A DNA stretch of 59,896 nucleotides from JAJPXC01 sp964510535 (GTDB lineage: Bacteria; Bacteroidota; Bacteroidia; Bacteroidales; Muribaculaceae), in assembly GCA_964510535.1 (NCBI GenBank), contig CAZECG010000015.1:1-59896 (forward strand), read 5' to 3'. The position numbers were made by a program, and so were the translations under genes. Under the pieces are notes generated by a model. The model did no database searches and had not been told where the DNA came from. It was given only the letters and a program-made list of their open reading frames with translations. This document shows positions 32,642 to 40,147 of the stretch, one piece after another (position 1 is the first letter of the stretch; each line of letters begins with the position of its first letter).

Positions 32642-33382
32642 TTGGAGGTAAAAGCCGAAAAAATCACCCCCTACCGCGACGAACGCCACAAGTCGGAGCA
32701 GGTCAAAGAGATGTTTGACTCAATCGCGCCGGCCTACGACTTCATGAACCGCGCGATGACCATGGGCATCGACAAAATATGGCGGGCGCGTGCCGTGAAG
32801 CTGATAGCCCGCGCAGGCTGCCGCCGCATCCTCGATGTGGCGACAGGCACCGGCGACTTAGCCATCAAACTCGCACTGAAAGCTATGCCCGACACTGTCA
32901 CCGGGGTAGACTTGTCGGCCGGGATGATTGAAATCGGGAGACGCAAAGTAAAGGCAGCGGGTCTCGACAGCGTTATAGACCTATGCGTGGCCGACTGCCT
33001 CGACTTGCCGTTTGACGACAACACGTTTGACGGGGTGACGGTGGCATACGGTGTCAGAAACTTCGAGCGGCTCGTTGACGGTTACCGCGAGATGGCGCGA
33101 GTGTTGCGCCCCGGCGGGCTGCTCTGCGTGCTTGAGCTGTCGACACCGACATCACCGATTGTGAAACCGCTCTATAACCTCTACACCCGCCACATAATCC
33201 CCATCGCGGGCAGACTCGTGTCGCACGACGTGAGAGCCTACACCTATCTGCCCGAAAGCATCGCAGCCGTGCCACAGGGAAGCGAAATGACGGCTCTGAT
33301 GAGCGAGGCCGGGCTGACCGACTGCGCTTACCGGCCGATGACGTTCGGTGTCTGCACTCTCTACACCGCCCGCAAACCGTAA
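32642..33382 (+). CDS. menG: Demethylmenaquinone methyltransferase
   Basis: The MenG/UbiE enzyme methylates demethylmenaquinone in the last step of menaquinone synthesis. The protein has 246 residues. The N-terminus MEVKAEKITPYRD matches the family and forces a TTG start at 32642, because the first downstream in-frame ATG (after EQVKE) would remove conserved residues. Motifs are MFDSIAPAYDFMNRAMTMGID, SAM-binding DVATGTGDLAI, VDLSAGMIEIG, and the conserved VAYGVRNFERL. The rare start codon may hold translation lower than that of purC. Confidence 0.93.
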   Translation: MEVKAEKITPYRDERHKSEQVKEMFDSIAPAYDFMNRAMTMGIDKIWRARAVKLIARAGCRRILDVATGTGDLAIKLALKAMPDTVTGVDLSAGMIEIGRRKVKAAGLDSVIDLCVADCLDLPFDDNTFDGVTVAYGVRNFERLVDGYREMARVLRPGGLLCVLELSTPTSPIVKPLYNLYTRHIIPIAGRLVSHDVRAYTYLPESIAAVPQGSEMTALMSEAGLTDCAYRPMTFGVCTLYTARKP

Positions 33383-33400
33383 CAGCCCAGACTATACACG

Positions 33401-33447
33401 GAGCGAGCCGCCTTCCCTGTCAACCTGAGGGGTAAGGCGGCTCGCTC
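33401..33447. terminator. Bidirectional terminator between menG and tRNA-Arg
   Basis: A perfect 14-bp stem (33401-33414 with 33434-33447, arms GAGCGAGCCGCCTT and its complement) with a 19-base loop lies between the convergent menG and tRNA genes. It begins three bases beyond the tRNA 3' end. No long T-run follows on either strand. Confidence 0.65.
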
Positions 33448-33449
33448 TG

Positions 33450-33524
33450 TGGTAGCCCCGAGGGGAATCGAACCCCTATCTAAAGTTTAGGAAACTCTTG
33501 TTCTATCCGTTGAACTACAAGGCC
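33450..33524 (-). tRNA. tRNA-Arg, anticodon CCU, with encoded CCA
   Basis: The minus strand folds as a complete cloverleaf: acceptor stem GGCCTTG with CGGGGCT, D stem GTTC/GAAC, anticodon stem AGAGT/ACTTT with loop TTCCTAA giving anticodon CCU (reads AGG), and T arm AGGGG-TTCGATT-CCCCT. The discriminator is A and the terminal CCA is encoded (33450-33452). The length is 75 nt including CCA. It stands alone, not in a tRNA cluster. Confidence 0.93.
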
Positions 33525-33567
33525 GTCGGCGGTCTATGTTAGCCGGAACCGAGCGCAAAGATAACGG

Positions 33568-34059
33568 TTATCGGCGAGATAGGCAAACAAAGCGGTAGGA
33601 AAGGCCGCTGCGGGGGTCAATCGCAAGCTCTGATTCGTCGGTTTTCACCCAGCGGCGTGAATCGATTTCAGGGAAAAACGTATCGGCATCGGGGCGGTCG
33701 ACCTCAATCACCGTCAGCAACAAATTGTCGGCATTGTCGATGGCCTCGGCATAGAGCTGCCCGCCGCCTATCACAAATGCGACATCGTCACCGGCGACAG
33801 ATGACAACGCCTCATCAAGCGAATGGCACACCTCAGCCCCCTGAGCCGCATAGCCGCGGTTGCGGGTGACGATGATGTTGCGCCGGCCCGGGAGCGGACC
33901 TTTGGGAAACGACTCAAACGTCTTACGCCCCATAATAATGGGGTGACCCATTGTCAGTTCTTTAAAACGGCGCAAATCGGCCGAAATGGGATAAAGCAGA
34001 TTGCCGTCAAGCCCTATCGCCATATCGCGGGTAACGGCGACAATAAGATTGAGTGTCAT
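33568..34059 (-). CDS. folA: Dihydrofolate reductase
   Basis: This 163-residue enzyme reduces dihydrofolate with NADPH, regenerating the cofactor consumed by ThyA. Motifs are LIVAVTRDMAIGLDGNLLYPISADLRRFKELT, the NADPH-binding IIMGRKTFESFP and RRNIIVTR, FVIGGGQLYAEAI, and the closing DTFFPEID. In the usual Trp of the Met20-loop motif (NxLPW) the sequence has Tyr (NLLYPIS), a known tolerated variation. The ATG overlaps the thyA stop (ATGA), so thyA and folA are coupled. Confidence 0.95.
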   Translation of the reverse strand: MTLNLIVAVTRDMAIGLDGNLLYPISADLRRFKELTMGHPIIMGRKTFESFPKGPLPGRRNIIVTRNRGYAAQGAEVCHSLDEALSSVAGDDVAFVIGGGQLYAEAIDNADNLLLTVIEVDRPDADTFFPEIDSRRWVKTDESELAIDPRSGLSYRFVCLSRR

Positions 34060-34850
34060 ACCGATACGATACCTTTAATGTGGGGGTGCGGATTATATCC
34101 TTCGAGTTGGAAATCATCGTAATGGAACGAGAATATATCCTTAACATCGGGATTGATGACCATCCTCGGCAACGGGCGCGGGTCGCGCGTCAATTGCAAG
34201 CGCACTTGCTCGAAATGGTTGTTATAGATGTGGGCATCGCCAAGCGTATGGACAAACTCGCCGGGCTGCAATCCGGTCACTTGAGCCACCATTTGCAACA
34301 GCAGGGCATAAGAGGCTATGTTGAACGGCACACCGAGGAAGCAGTCGGCACTGCGCTGATAGAGCTGCAGGCTCAGCTTGCCGCCGGCGACGTAAAACTG
34401 GAAAAAAGCGTGGCATGGTGGAAGATTCATGTTGGGCAGGTCGGCCACGTTCCATGCGCTGACGATATTACGCCGGCAGTCGGGGTCGGTCTTTATCGTC
34501 GCTATGGCGCGCGCTATCTGGTCGATGTGGCCGCCGTCGTAGTCGGGCCACGACCGCCACTGGTAACCGTAGATGTGACCGAGGCTCCCGTCCGGGTCAG
34601 CCCATTCGTTCCAGATTCTCACCCCGTTGTCTTGCAGATACTTGACATTAGTGTCGCCGGCGAGAAACCAGAGGAGTTCATAGATGATGGATTTCAGATG
34701 CAGTTTCTTGGTGGTCAACAACGGGAAGCCGTCGGCGAGGTCAAACCGCATCTGATAGCCGAAGACGCTACGCGTGCCAGTGCCTGTGCGGTCGGCTTTG
34801 TCAACGCCATGGGTCAATATGTGGTTGAGAAGGTCAAGATATTGTTTCAT
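34056..34850 (-). CDS. thyA: Thymidylate synthase
   Basis: This 264-residue classical ThyA makes dTMP from dUMP using methylene-tetrahydrofolate and yields dihydrofolate. Length and motifs are standard: DRTGTGTRSVFGYQMRFDL, WNEWADPDGSLGHIYGYQWRSW, the nucleophile cysteine in LPPCHAFFQFYV, QRSADCFLGVPFNIASYALL, and LGDAHIYNNHFEQ. The start overlaps the 3' end of the upstream polyferredoxin gene by 17 bp in another frame. It is coupled to folA downstream, a common arrangement. Confidence 0.97.
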   Translation of the reverse strand: MKQYLDLLNHILTHGVDKADRTGTGTRSVFGYQMRFDLADGFPLLTTKKLHLKSIIYELLWFLAGDTNVKYLQDNGVRIWNEWADPDGSLGHIYGYQWRSWPDYDGGHIDQIARAIATIKTDPDCRRNIVSAWNVADLPNMNLPPCHAFFQFYVAGGKLSLQLYQRSADCFLGVPFNIASYALLLQMVAQVTGLQPGEFVHTLGDAHIYNNHFEQVRLQLTRDPRPLPRMVINPDVKDIFSFHYDDFQLEGYNPHPHIKGIVSV

Positions 34851-35811
34851 CGCTAATATCAGTTTTATCTAATTGTTTCATTTCATTTGTATCCCCGGCG
34901 CCCTCCACCGTCCCGGCTGTCATGGCCGTTGGGCGGGCAAGCCGTCCTCGGCTGCGCATCATCATCGGGATGGAGAGTTGGTGGCGGTCGGTGGTATAGC
35001 GCAACGCGCCCGTGGGGCAAGCGGCAACGCAATTGAAGCAGTTAACGCACCGCGAGCCGTCGACTATATGGTCGTTCAAGTCAATACAAGAGGATTTGCA
35101 CACATACTCACACCGGCGGCACTGTGTACACCGGTCGGTGTCAATATCGAAGTGGAGGATTGAATAGCGCGAGATGAATCCAAGCGCGGTGCCGACAGGG
35201 CATATAGTGTTGCACAAGAGGCGACCGTTCCGCCACGAAATCCAAGCGACTACAATAAGTGTCACCACGGCGACCACAAGGCTCAAAAATGAGGAAATCA
35301 CGACTTTGACCAAGGGGGTCGACCACCAGCCGGTCCATTGACCCGCTTCGGCGACAACATTGTGCGCCGCCGCGATTGTCGGCGTTTCGATGTTGTGCGC
35401 GATACGCTCATAAGCCGAGTAAGGGTCGACAAGCGACACAACCACAGCGATATCGGCGATAATGGCGATGATTACTATGCCGAAAGCGATGTAACGGAGT
35501 TTGGAAAGCGGCATCTGATAGCGGTACTCCTTGCCGGGGCTGCCTTTGCGCGACAGGCGAGAGAAAATATCCATCAATGAGCCGAGCGGACACACTGTCG
35601 AACAGTAGACGCGACCGAGCAAAAGCGTGACCATAAGCCACAGGATGAACCACCCCAATGAGAAAGCCATCACCGCCGACAAAATCTGCATTCCGGCAAT
35701 CAACGAGCCAGCCGGCGACAGAGCGGCGACCACTCCCGTCAGCGACAGCGACAGAAGCAGCAGACACGCGATAGCCGCCACAACACGGCATATTTTCAGG
35801 ATACGTCCCAT
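34834..35811 (-). CDS. Membrane-bound polyferredoxin (NapH/NosR-like 4Fe-4S protein)
   Basis: This protein has 325 residues from the ATG at 35811; a TTG three codons upstream is less likely. Five or so membrane helices are present. The two cytoplasmic CxxxCP motifs typical of NapH/NosR/RdxA-type proteins appear as GRVYCSTVCPLGSLMD and GRLLCNTICPVGTALG. A pair of [4Fe-4S] ferredoxin motifs follows near residues 220-275 (CTQCRRCEYVCKSSC and CVNCFNCVAACP). The C-terminal 55 residues are polar and unstructured. It probably moves electrons across or along the inner membrane; the redox partner is not encoded nearby. It heads the run polyferredoxin-thyA-folA. Confidence 0.82.
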   Translation of the reverse strand: MGRILKICRVVAAIACLLLLSLSLTGVVAALSPAGSLIAGMQILSAVMAFSLGWFILWLMVTLLLGRVYCSTVCPLGSLMDIFSRLSRKGSPGKEYRYQMPLSKLRYIAFGIVIIAIIADIAVVVSLVDPYSAYERIAHNIETPTIAAAHNVVAEAGQWTGWWSTPLVKVVISSFLSLVVAVVTLIVVAWISWRNGRLLCNTICPVGTALGFISRYSILHFDIDTDRCTQCRRCEYVCKSSCIDLNDHIVDGSRCVNCFNCVAACPTGALRYTTDRHQLSIPMMMRSRGRLARPTAMTAGTVEGAGDTNEMKQLDKTDISDETIS

Positions 35812-35880
35812 CGGGGGCAAATGTACACATTTTCCACTTCAAAAGCAACCGCAGCCGACACAATGGTCTCGGGCGGGGTG

Positions 35881-36525
35881 TCATTTACGCCCGAAATCGG
35901 CGGGAATCTCGCCCCATCGCTCCGTGTCCCATTTCAAGACGCGGTTATGCACAGGATGGGCCTGCAGCCAGCTGTCGGCGCGAGCCAACAGTTCAAACAA
36001 GCGGGCGTTGCGAGGCGTGCGGGCGAGCTTTGACGCGTGATGACCGCGCCTAACCCACAGCTGAGCCGTCACGCTGTCGCTGTAAATCGGCATAGCGTGA
36101 TTGCCACCTTTGTCGAGCCACGCCAAAGCGTGGACAATGGCGAGATATTCACCGACGTTGTTTGTGCCATCGTCTAACGGCCCCACATGAAAAAGACGCT
36201 CGCCTGTGCGCACGTCCACCCCCTGATATTCTACCGGCCCGGGGTTTTTAGAACAACCGGCATCAACGGCGATGCTGTCAAGATTTATCTCCGGGAAAGC
36301 CGAGTAATTGACCACCTCGGGTTTGCGTGAAGCGATGGTGCGTATCATGCCGAGATGGTCGGCGGGGTCCCCGCGATAGGCATAGGTGGCTTCCTCCTGA
36401 GAGTCGAAAGCCTTATAGCGCGCGCCGGGATAGCCGGTAATCTGCAATTTACACTCCTCCCAACTATCATAGATGCCGGGGCTGTTACCAACCCAGACGA
36501 CATAGAATTTTCTTTTGGTTCTCAT
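35881..36525 (-). CDS. rnhA: Ribonuclease H with viroplasmin-type N-terminal domain
   Basis: This 214-residue protein has an N-terminal hybrid-binding/viroplasmin domain (residues 5-50, KFYVVWVGNSPGIYDSWEECKLQI through FDSQEEATYAY). It is joined by a linker to an RNase H fold with the acidic residues in SIAVDAGCSKNPG, NNVGEYLAIVHALAWL and YSDSVTAQLWV. It degrades RNA in RNA-DNA hybrids. The viroplasmin-type domain is common in Bacteroidetes RNases HI. Its ATG overlaps the stop of the alanine-dehydrogenase-like gene by four bases. Confidence 0.9.
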   Translation of the reverse strand: MRTKRKFYVVWVGNSPGIYDSWEECKLQITGYPGARYKAFDSQEEATYAYRGDPADHLGMIRTIASRKPEVVNYSAFPEINLDSIAVDAGCSKNPGPVEYQGVDVRTGERLFHVGPLDDGTNNVGEYLAIVHALAWLDKGGNHAMPIYSDSVTAQLWVRRGHHASKLARTPRNARLFELLARADSWLQAHPVHNRVLKWDTERWGEIPADFGRK

Positions 36526-37691
36526 GACATTTGTATAAATAAAGCGAGGTCAAGAGGCCGCATACCGACCAGACGCGCGAGGCCGGCATTGACAGGGCGG
36601 CCGAGGAATGTCAGCACTCCCGCCTGCAGGCCTTGCGAAAGTTTAAGGGCGTTAGTGACGCCGTCGCTTGTCAAAATCTCGCCGAGCATGGCCATGAGTG
36701 TATTGCTCAGAGCCATTGCCGACGTGCGAGGGACGGCGCAACCCGCATTGGTGTAGCAATAACGTCGCTCGTCGGGCTGCCGGGGGTCAAGACCGAGGTC
36801 AGCCACAGGCAACGATGGGAAAGCGTCGCCGGGGTTGTCGCCAAGGTCGAAAACAAGCACGCCGCGCTTCATAGTCCCTATGAGTTCGCGGCCTATAGGA
36901 TATGTCCGCTCCATAGCCGTGGCGATGACGATGTCGGCGGTGCGCAAAGCACCCTCAACCACATGGCGATGAAGTGCCGAACCGACAGCCGATGACCCGA
37001 GTTGCCGCAACGCATCGCGAAGCGAGTAGACATCGTCGTCAAACAGTCTTACCTGCGCGCCAAGCCCAATGGCCGAGCGCGCCGCAGCGATGGCGGCAAG
37101 TCCCGACCCGAAAATAGCGACCTCGCAAGGCACGATTCCGGTGATGCCGCCGAGGAGTATGCCTTTGCCTGAGCCGGCATCGGCGAGCATCGCCGACGCG
37201 GCGGAGACAGCCGCCCGCCCGTCGACCTCGGCCATTATGTCGGCAAACGGATGATGTCCGCTCTTATCTTTCACACAATCAAGAGCCACAGAAATCACAC
37301 TGCGCTGAAGCAATGCCTTGACCGCCGCCGGAGTATATTTTTTCCCGCGCAAGAAGGTGAGCGTCATCGCCCCGCGCCGCAGGAGTTCGACATCCGCGGG
37401 CGGTAGCGGAGCGAGATGTATCACTATGTCGCAACCCAAGGCTTCGGGGCGCTCGACAATCTCCGCGCCACAACTCTCATAACGCCCATCGGGGTAGTGA
37501 ATCGAGCGGGCGGCACCGCGCTCCATCTTGACGGTGAACCCTCGCTCGACAAGCTCTTGAACGGCTTCCGGGGTCAGCGGGAAACGGCTTTCGCCCCCTG
37601 AAACCGACTCAGGGAGTCCGATACTGAACCTGCGGCGACCGGTTACTACCGCCTCGGGCTGTTCCGACTGAATGGGTCTATCAGATGGCAT
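36522..37691 (-). CDS. Alanine dehydrogenase/PNT-family protein lacking catalytic Lys and His
   Basis: This protein has 389 residues from the ATG at 37691, which overlaps the aroK stop by 11 bp. The fold is that of alanine dehydrogenase and transhydrogenase alpha: N-terminal ESRFPLTPEAVQELVERGFTV, the middle MAEVDGRAAVSAAS, and a Rossmann domain with VAIFGSGLAAIAAARSAIGLGAQVRLFD. Aligned to mycobacterial Ald, the substrate lysine (K75 in LLLKVKEP) corresponds to His92 in IVIHLAPL. The catalytic His96 (TFLHLAA) corresponds to Arg115 in TFLRGKK. The enzyme is therefore unlikely to be a normal alanine dehydrogenase. I recall similar sequences in other Bacteroidales, so this may be a separate subfamily. 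Confidence 0.75.
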   Translation of the reverse strand: MPSDRPIQSEQPEAVVTGRRRFSIGLPESVSGGESRFPLTPEAVQELVERGFTVKMERGAARSIHYPDGRYESCGAEIVERPEALGCDIVIHLAPLPPADVELLRRGAMTLTFLRGKKYTPAAVKALLQRSVISVALDCVKDKSGHHPFADIMAEVDGRAAVSAASAMLADAGSGKGILLGGITGIVPCEVAIFGSGLAAIAAARSAIGLGAQVRLFDDDVYSLRDALRQLGSSAVGSALHRHVVEGALRTADIVIATAMERTYPIGRELIGTMKRGVLVFDLGDNPGDAFPSLPVADLGLDPRQPDERRYCYTNAGCAVPRTSAMALSNTLMAMLGEILTSDGVTNALKLSQGLQAGVLTFLGRPVNAGLARLVGMRPLDLALFIQMS

Positions 37692-38232
37692 CTTGTTGAC
37701 GATAGGGGATGTTGAATTTATTGATAAAACTTTGGGCCGTAGCCGCGACCTCGTCGCGAGTTTCAAGCGATTCCGACGAGAAAGCCACCGCGGCTTTGCG
37801 ATAATAGGGCAATCGGGCGGCAAGTGCCTCGTTGATGTATGCCAATAGTTCGTCGTCGGTTTTCGACGCGATTAATGGGCGTTTGTTGCGGCCTCGTTTC
37901 AGCCGACTGAACAACAACGGGACCGGGGCATCGAGAAACACCGTTGTCCCATGGGAGTTCATGTAGTCCATGTTGTCGTGAAAACAAGGTGTGCCACCGC
38001 CGCAAGCGACTATGACATCTTCAAAATCGGCGACTTCACGCAACATATTACGCTCTATCTCCCGGAATCCGGCCTCTCCCTTACTTGCGAAAATCTCCTT
38101 GACCGTCAGATGGAAACGGCCTTCGATATAGATGTCGAGATCAATGAATGGGAAACCCGTCATGCGCGAGACCGCGCGCCCGAGCGTGGATTTGCCACAC
38201 CCCATGTAGCCTACGAGGAAAATAGGACGCAT
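37681..38232 (-). CDS. aroK: Shikimate kinase
   Basis: This 183-residue enzyme phosphorylates shikimate with ATP. The P-loop GYMGCGKSTLGRAVSRMTG is at the N-terminus, followed by FIDLDIYIE (shikimate/Mg-binding Asp), ASKGEAGFREIERNML and the glycine loop VIVACGGGTPCF. The RNKRPLI lid is in place. It is 12 bp downstream of mscL and overlaps the next gene. Together with aroQ (42 kb) and aroA (51 kb), it covers three shikimate steps in this window in separate transcription units. Confidence 0.95.
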   Translation of the reverse strand: MRPIFLVGYMGCGKSTLGRAVSRMTGFPFIDLDIYIEGRFHLTVKEIFASKGEAGFREIERNMLREVADFEDVIVACGGGTPCFHDNMDYMNSHGTTVFLDAPVPLLFSRLKRGRNKRPLIASKTDDELLAYINEALAARLPYYRKAAVAFSSESLETRDEVAATAQSFINKFNIPYRQQDAI

Positions 38233-38244
38233 CGACCGTTGAGA

Positions 38245-38658
38245 TTATTTAGGCTGCTGTTTTTGGAGCAAATCGCGTATTTCAGTCAGAAGTATTTCCT
38301 CTTTGGTCGGGGCGGGGGGAGCAGCGGGAGCTTCTTCCTCCTTTTTCTTAAACTTCATCATCACCCTGAGAGCCACAAAAATACTGAAAGCGATGATAAG
38401 GAAATCGACGATGTTCTGGATGAACACACCGTAAGTAACCGCCACCTCGGCAGCGTCTTCAGTGGCAGGGGTTATGACATGTTTCAGGTCAGTGAAATTC
38501 AAACCGCCGGTGCATACGCTCATCACAGGCATGATAACATCGTTGACCAACGATGACACAATCTTACCGAACGCGCCGCCGATGATTACACCGACCGCCA
38601 TGTCGATAACATTGCCTTTCATTGCGAACTTTTTGAAATCAGCGAGGAATTTTCCCAT
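38245..38658 (-). CDS. mscL: Large-conductance mechanosensitive channel
   Basis: This protein has 137 residues from the ATG at 38658 (MGKFLADFKKFAMKGNVIDMAVGVIIGGAFGKIVSSLVNDVIMP), which matches the family N-terminus; further ATGs upstream in frame are possible. Two transmembrane helices (about residues 15-43 and 76-98) flank a periplasmic loop, followed by a charged C-terminal helix bundle after a Pro-rich linker (EEEAPAAPPAPTKEE). It opens as a pentamer under membrane tension to release solutes. The conserved Gly/Ala-rich pore helix is intact. Confidence 0.95.
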   Translation of the reverse strand: MGKFLADFKKFAMKGNVIDMAVGVIIGGAFGKIVSSLVNDVIMPVMSVCTGGLNFTDLKHVITPATEDAAEVAVTYGVFIQNIVDFLIIAFSIFVALRVMMKFKKKEEEAPAAPPAPTKEEILLTEIRDLLQKQQPK

Positions 38659-38746
38659 ATCAGAATAAGTTTTGTTTATTATTTTCATTTCAATCACATT
38701 GACAGCCGTCTGACAAAAACGATTGCCCTTGCCGCGGCATATTTGG

Positions 38747-38754
38747 CAAAAATA
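38747..38754 (-). promoter_or_regulatory. -7 element upstream of mscL
   Basis: TATTTTTG on the minus strand matches TAnnTTTG. The predicted leader to the mscL ATG is about 80 nt. Confidence 0.45.
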
Positions 38755-38948
38755 ATAAAATTTCCCTATAAACGCCTCATGCGCCTTCGGTTTTTCAACT
38801 TGCGCGGCCCGGATGAGCCGTTGATGCTATTCAACAACACCGGGTTCAACCCCGCGCTAACCAACCTTTAGCCCCGCGACCGTCGGTGTCGATAAGATTT
38901 TAACCCACTTTAATCTAACCGATTGGTGAATTATTAAAAAATAAGTCG

Positions 38949-38956
38949 TAAATTCG
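38949..38956 (+). promoter_or_regulatory. -7 element upstream of gapA
   Basis: TAAATTCG, of the TAnnTTCG variant, lies 44 bp before the gapA ATG. A TTG at 38923-38925 lies 23 bp upstream, slightly longer than the usual spacing. The leader is AT-rich, as expected for a strongly translated Bacteroidetes gene. Confidence 0.45.
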
Positions 38957-39000
38957 CGCCCAAAGGTTTAAAAGATTATCATAACCCAATATTTTTAACT

Positions 39001-40011
39001 ATGACAAAAATAGGTATTAATGGTTTCGGCCGCATCGGACGTTTCGTGTTCCGTGCCTCAACCAAAAGAGATGACATCGAAGTAGTCGCTATCAACGACC
39101 TTCTTCCCGTTGACTACATGGCTTATATGTTGAAGTATGACACAATGCACGGTCAGTTTGACGGCACTGTTGACTACGACATGGAGAAAAGCCTCCTCAT
39201 CGTTAACGGCAAAGCTATCCGCGTTACCGCTTGCAAAAACCCCGCAGAAATCGGCTGGGGCGAAGTTGGCGCTGAATACGTTGTAGAGTCAACCGGTTTG
39301 TTCCTCACCAAAGAGAAAGCTCAGGCTCACATCGAAGCCGGTGCCAAATATGTCGTGATGTCTGCTCCTTCTAAGGACGACACCCCCATGTTTGTTTGCG
39401 GTGTTAACCACGAAACTTACGTTAAAGGCACTCAGTTCGTTTCTAACGCTTCTTGCACCACCAACTGCTTGGCCCCCATCACCAAAGTCCTCAACGACAA
39501 ATTTGGCGTCGTAGAAGGTCTTATGACTACTGTTCACTCTACTACCGCTACTCAGAAGACTGTTGACGGTCCTTCGATGAAAGACTGGCGCGGTGGCCGT
39601 GCCGCTTCTGGCAACATCATCCCCTCTTCAACCGGTGCTGCTAAAGCCGTAGGTAAAGTTATCCCCGAATTGAACGGCAAATTGACCGGTATGTCAATGC
39701 GTGTCCCCACCCTCGACGTATCTGTTGTTGACTTGACTGTTAACTTGGCTAAACCCGCCACTTACGAGGAAATCTGCGCTGCTATGAAAGAGGCTTCTGA
39801 GGGCGAACTCAAAGGCATCCTCGGCTACACCGAAGACGCTGTCGTTTCAAGCGACTTCCTCGGCTGCACTTTGACTTCAATCTTCGACGCAAAAGCAGGT
39901 ATCCAGTTGACTCCTACTTTCGTTAAGGTTGTTTCTTGGTACGACAATGAGATTGGCTACTCTAACAAAGTGCTCGACCTCATCGCTCACATGAAGAAAG
40001 TCAACGGCTAA
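39001..40011 (+). CDS. gapA: Glyceraldehyde-3-phosphate dehydrogenase, type I
   Basis: This 336-residue glycolytic enzyme has the NAD-binding GINGFGRIGRFVFRA, the catalytic cysteine in VSNASCTTNCLAPITKVL, the catalytic histidine in TTVHSTTATQKTVDG, and WYDNEIGYSNKVLDL near the end. The coding sequence prefers GCT, ACT, GTT, TCT and TTG codons, unlike the C- and G-ending codons of its neighbours; this pattern is expected of a very highly expressed gene. It is a single-gene transcript bounded by its own promoter and a strong terminator. Confidence 0.97.
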   Translation: MTKIGINGFGRIGRFVFRASTKRDDIEVVAINDLLPVDYMAYMLKYDTMHGQFDGTVDYDMEKSLLIVNGKAIRVTACKNPAEIGWGEVGAEYVVESTGLFLTKEKAQAHIEAGAKYVVMSAPSKDDTPMFVCGVNHETYVKGTQFVSNASCTTNCLAPITKVLNDKFGVVEGLMTTVHSTTATQKTVDGPSMKDWRGGRAASGNIIPSSTGAAKAVGKVIPELNGKLTGMSMRVPTLDVSVVDLTVNLAKPATYEEICAAMKEASEGELKGILGYTEDAVVSSDFLGCTLTSIFDAKAGIQLTPTFVKVVSWYDNEIGYSNKVLDLIAHMKKVNG

Positions 40012-40041
40012 TCAAAGCGACAACGATAAAACTGAATTGGA

Positions 40042-40081
40042 GGCTGTGTCGTAATTAAGTTTACGGCACAGTCTTTTTTTT
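40042..40081 (+). terminator. Rho-independent terminator after gapA
   Basis: The arm GGCTGTGTCGTAA (from 40042) pairs with TTACGGCACAGTC (ending 40073) through two G-U wobbles, with a short AT loop, followed by eight T residues (40074-40081). This is the clearest intrinsic terminator in the window. Confidence 0.9.
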
Positions 40082-40147
40082 GCCCCTCCCCGATTTCGGA
40101 GGCTCTGACAGCAGATTGCCTATATATGTGCGCGGGAGGTGGAGCGT

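Larger units (their letters stand above)
38659..39000. other. Intergenic region between mscL and gapA
   Basis: This divergent gap of about 340 bp holds no convincing coding frame. It contains a minus-strand -7 element (38747-38754) for mscL and a plus-strand TAAATTCG (38949-38956) before gapA. Otherwise it is a GC-rich stretch (about 38780-38890) turning AT-rich toward gapA. I saw no riboswitch or RNA gene that I could support. Confidence 0.6.

Noticed and set aside
34053..34856. Open frame covering thyA on the opposite strand
   Set aside because: thyA is unmistakable with all catalytic motifs, so the mirror frame is a shadow.
37692..37823. 45-residue basic N-terminal extension of the alanine-dehydrogenase-like protein
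   Set aside because: It lies within aroK in another frame and has no family similarity; the ATG at 37691 is the natural start.
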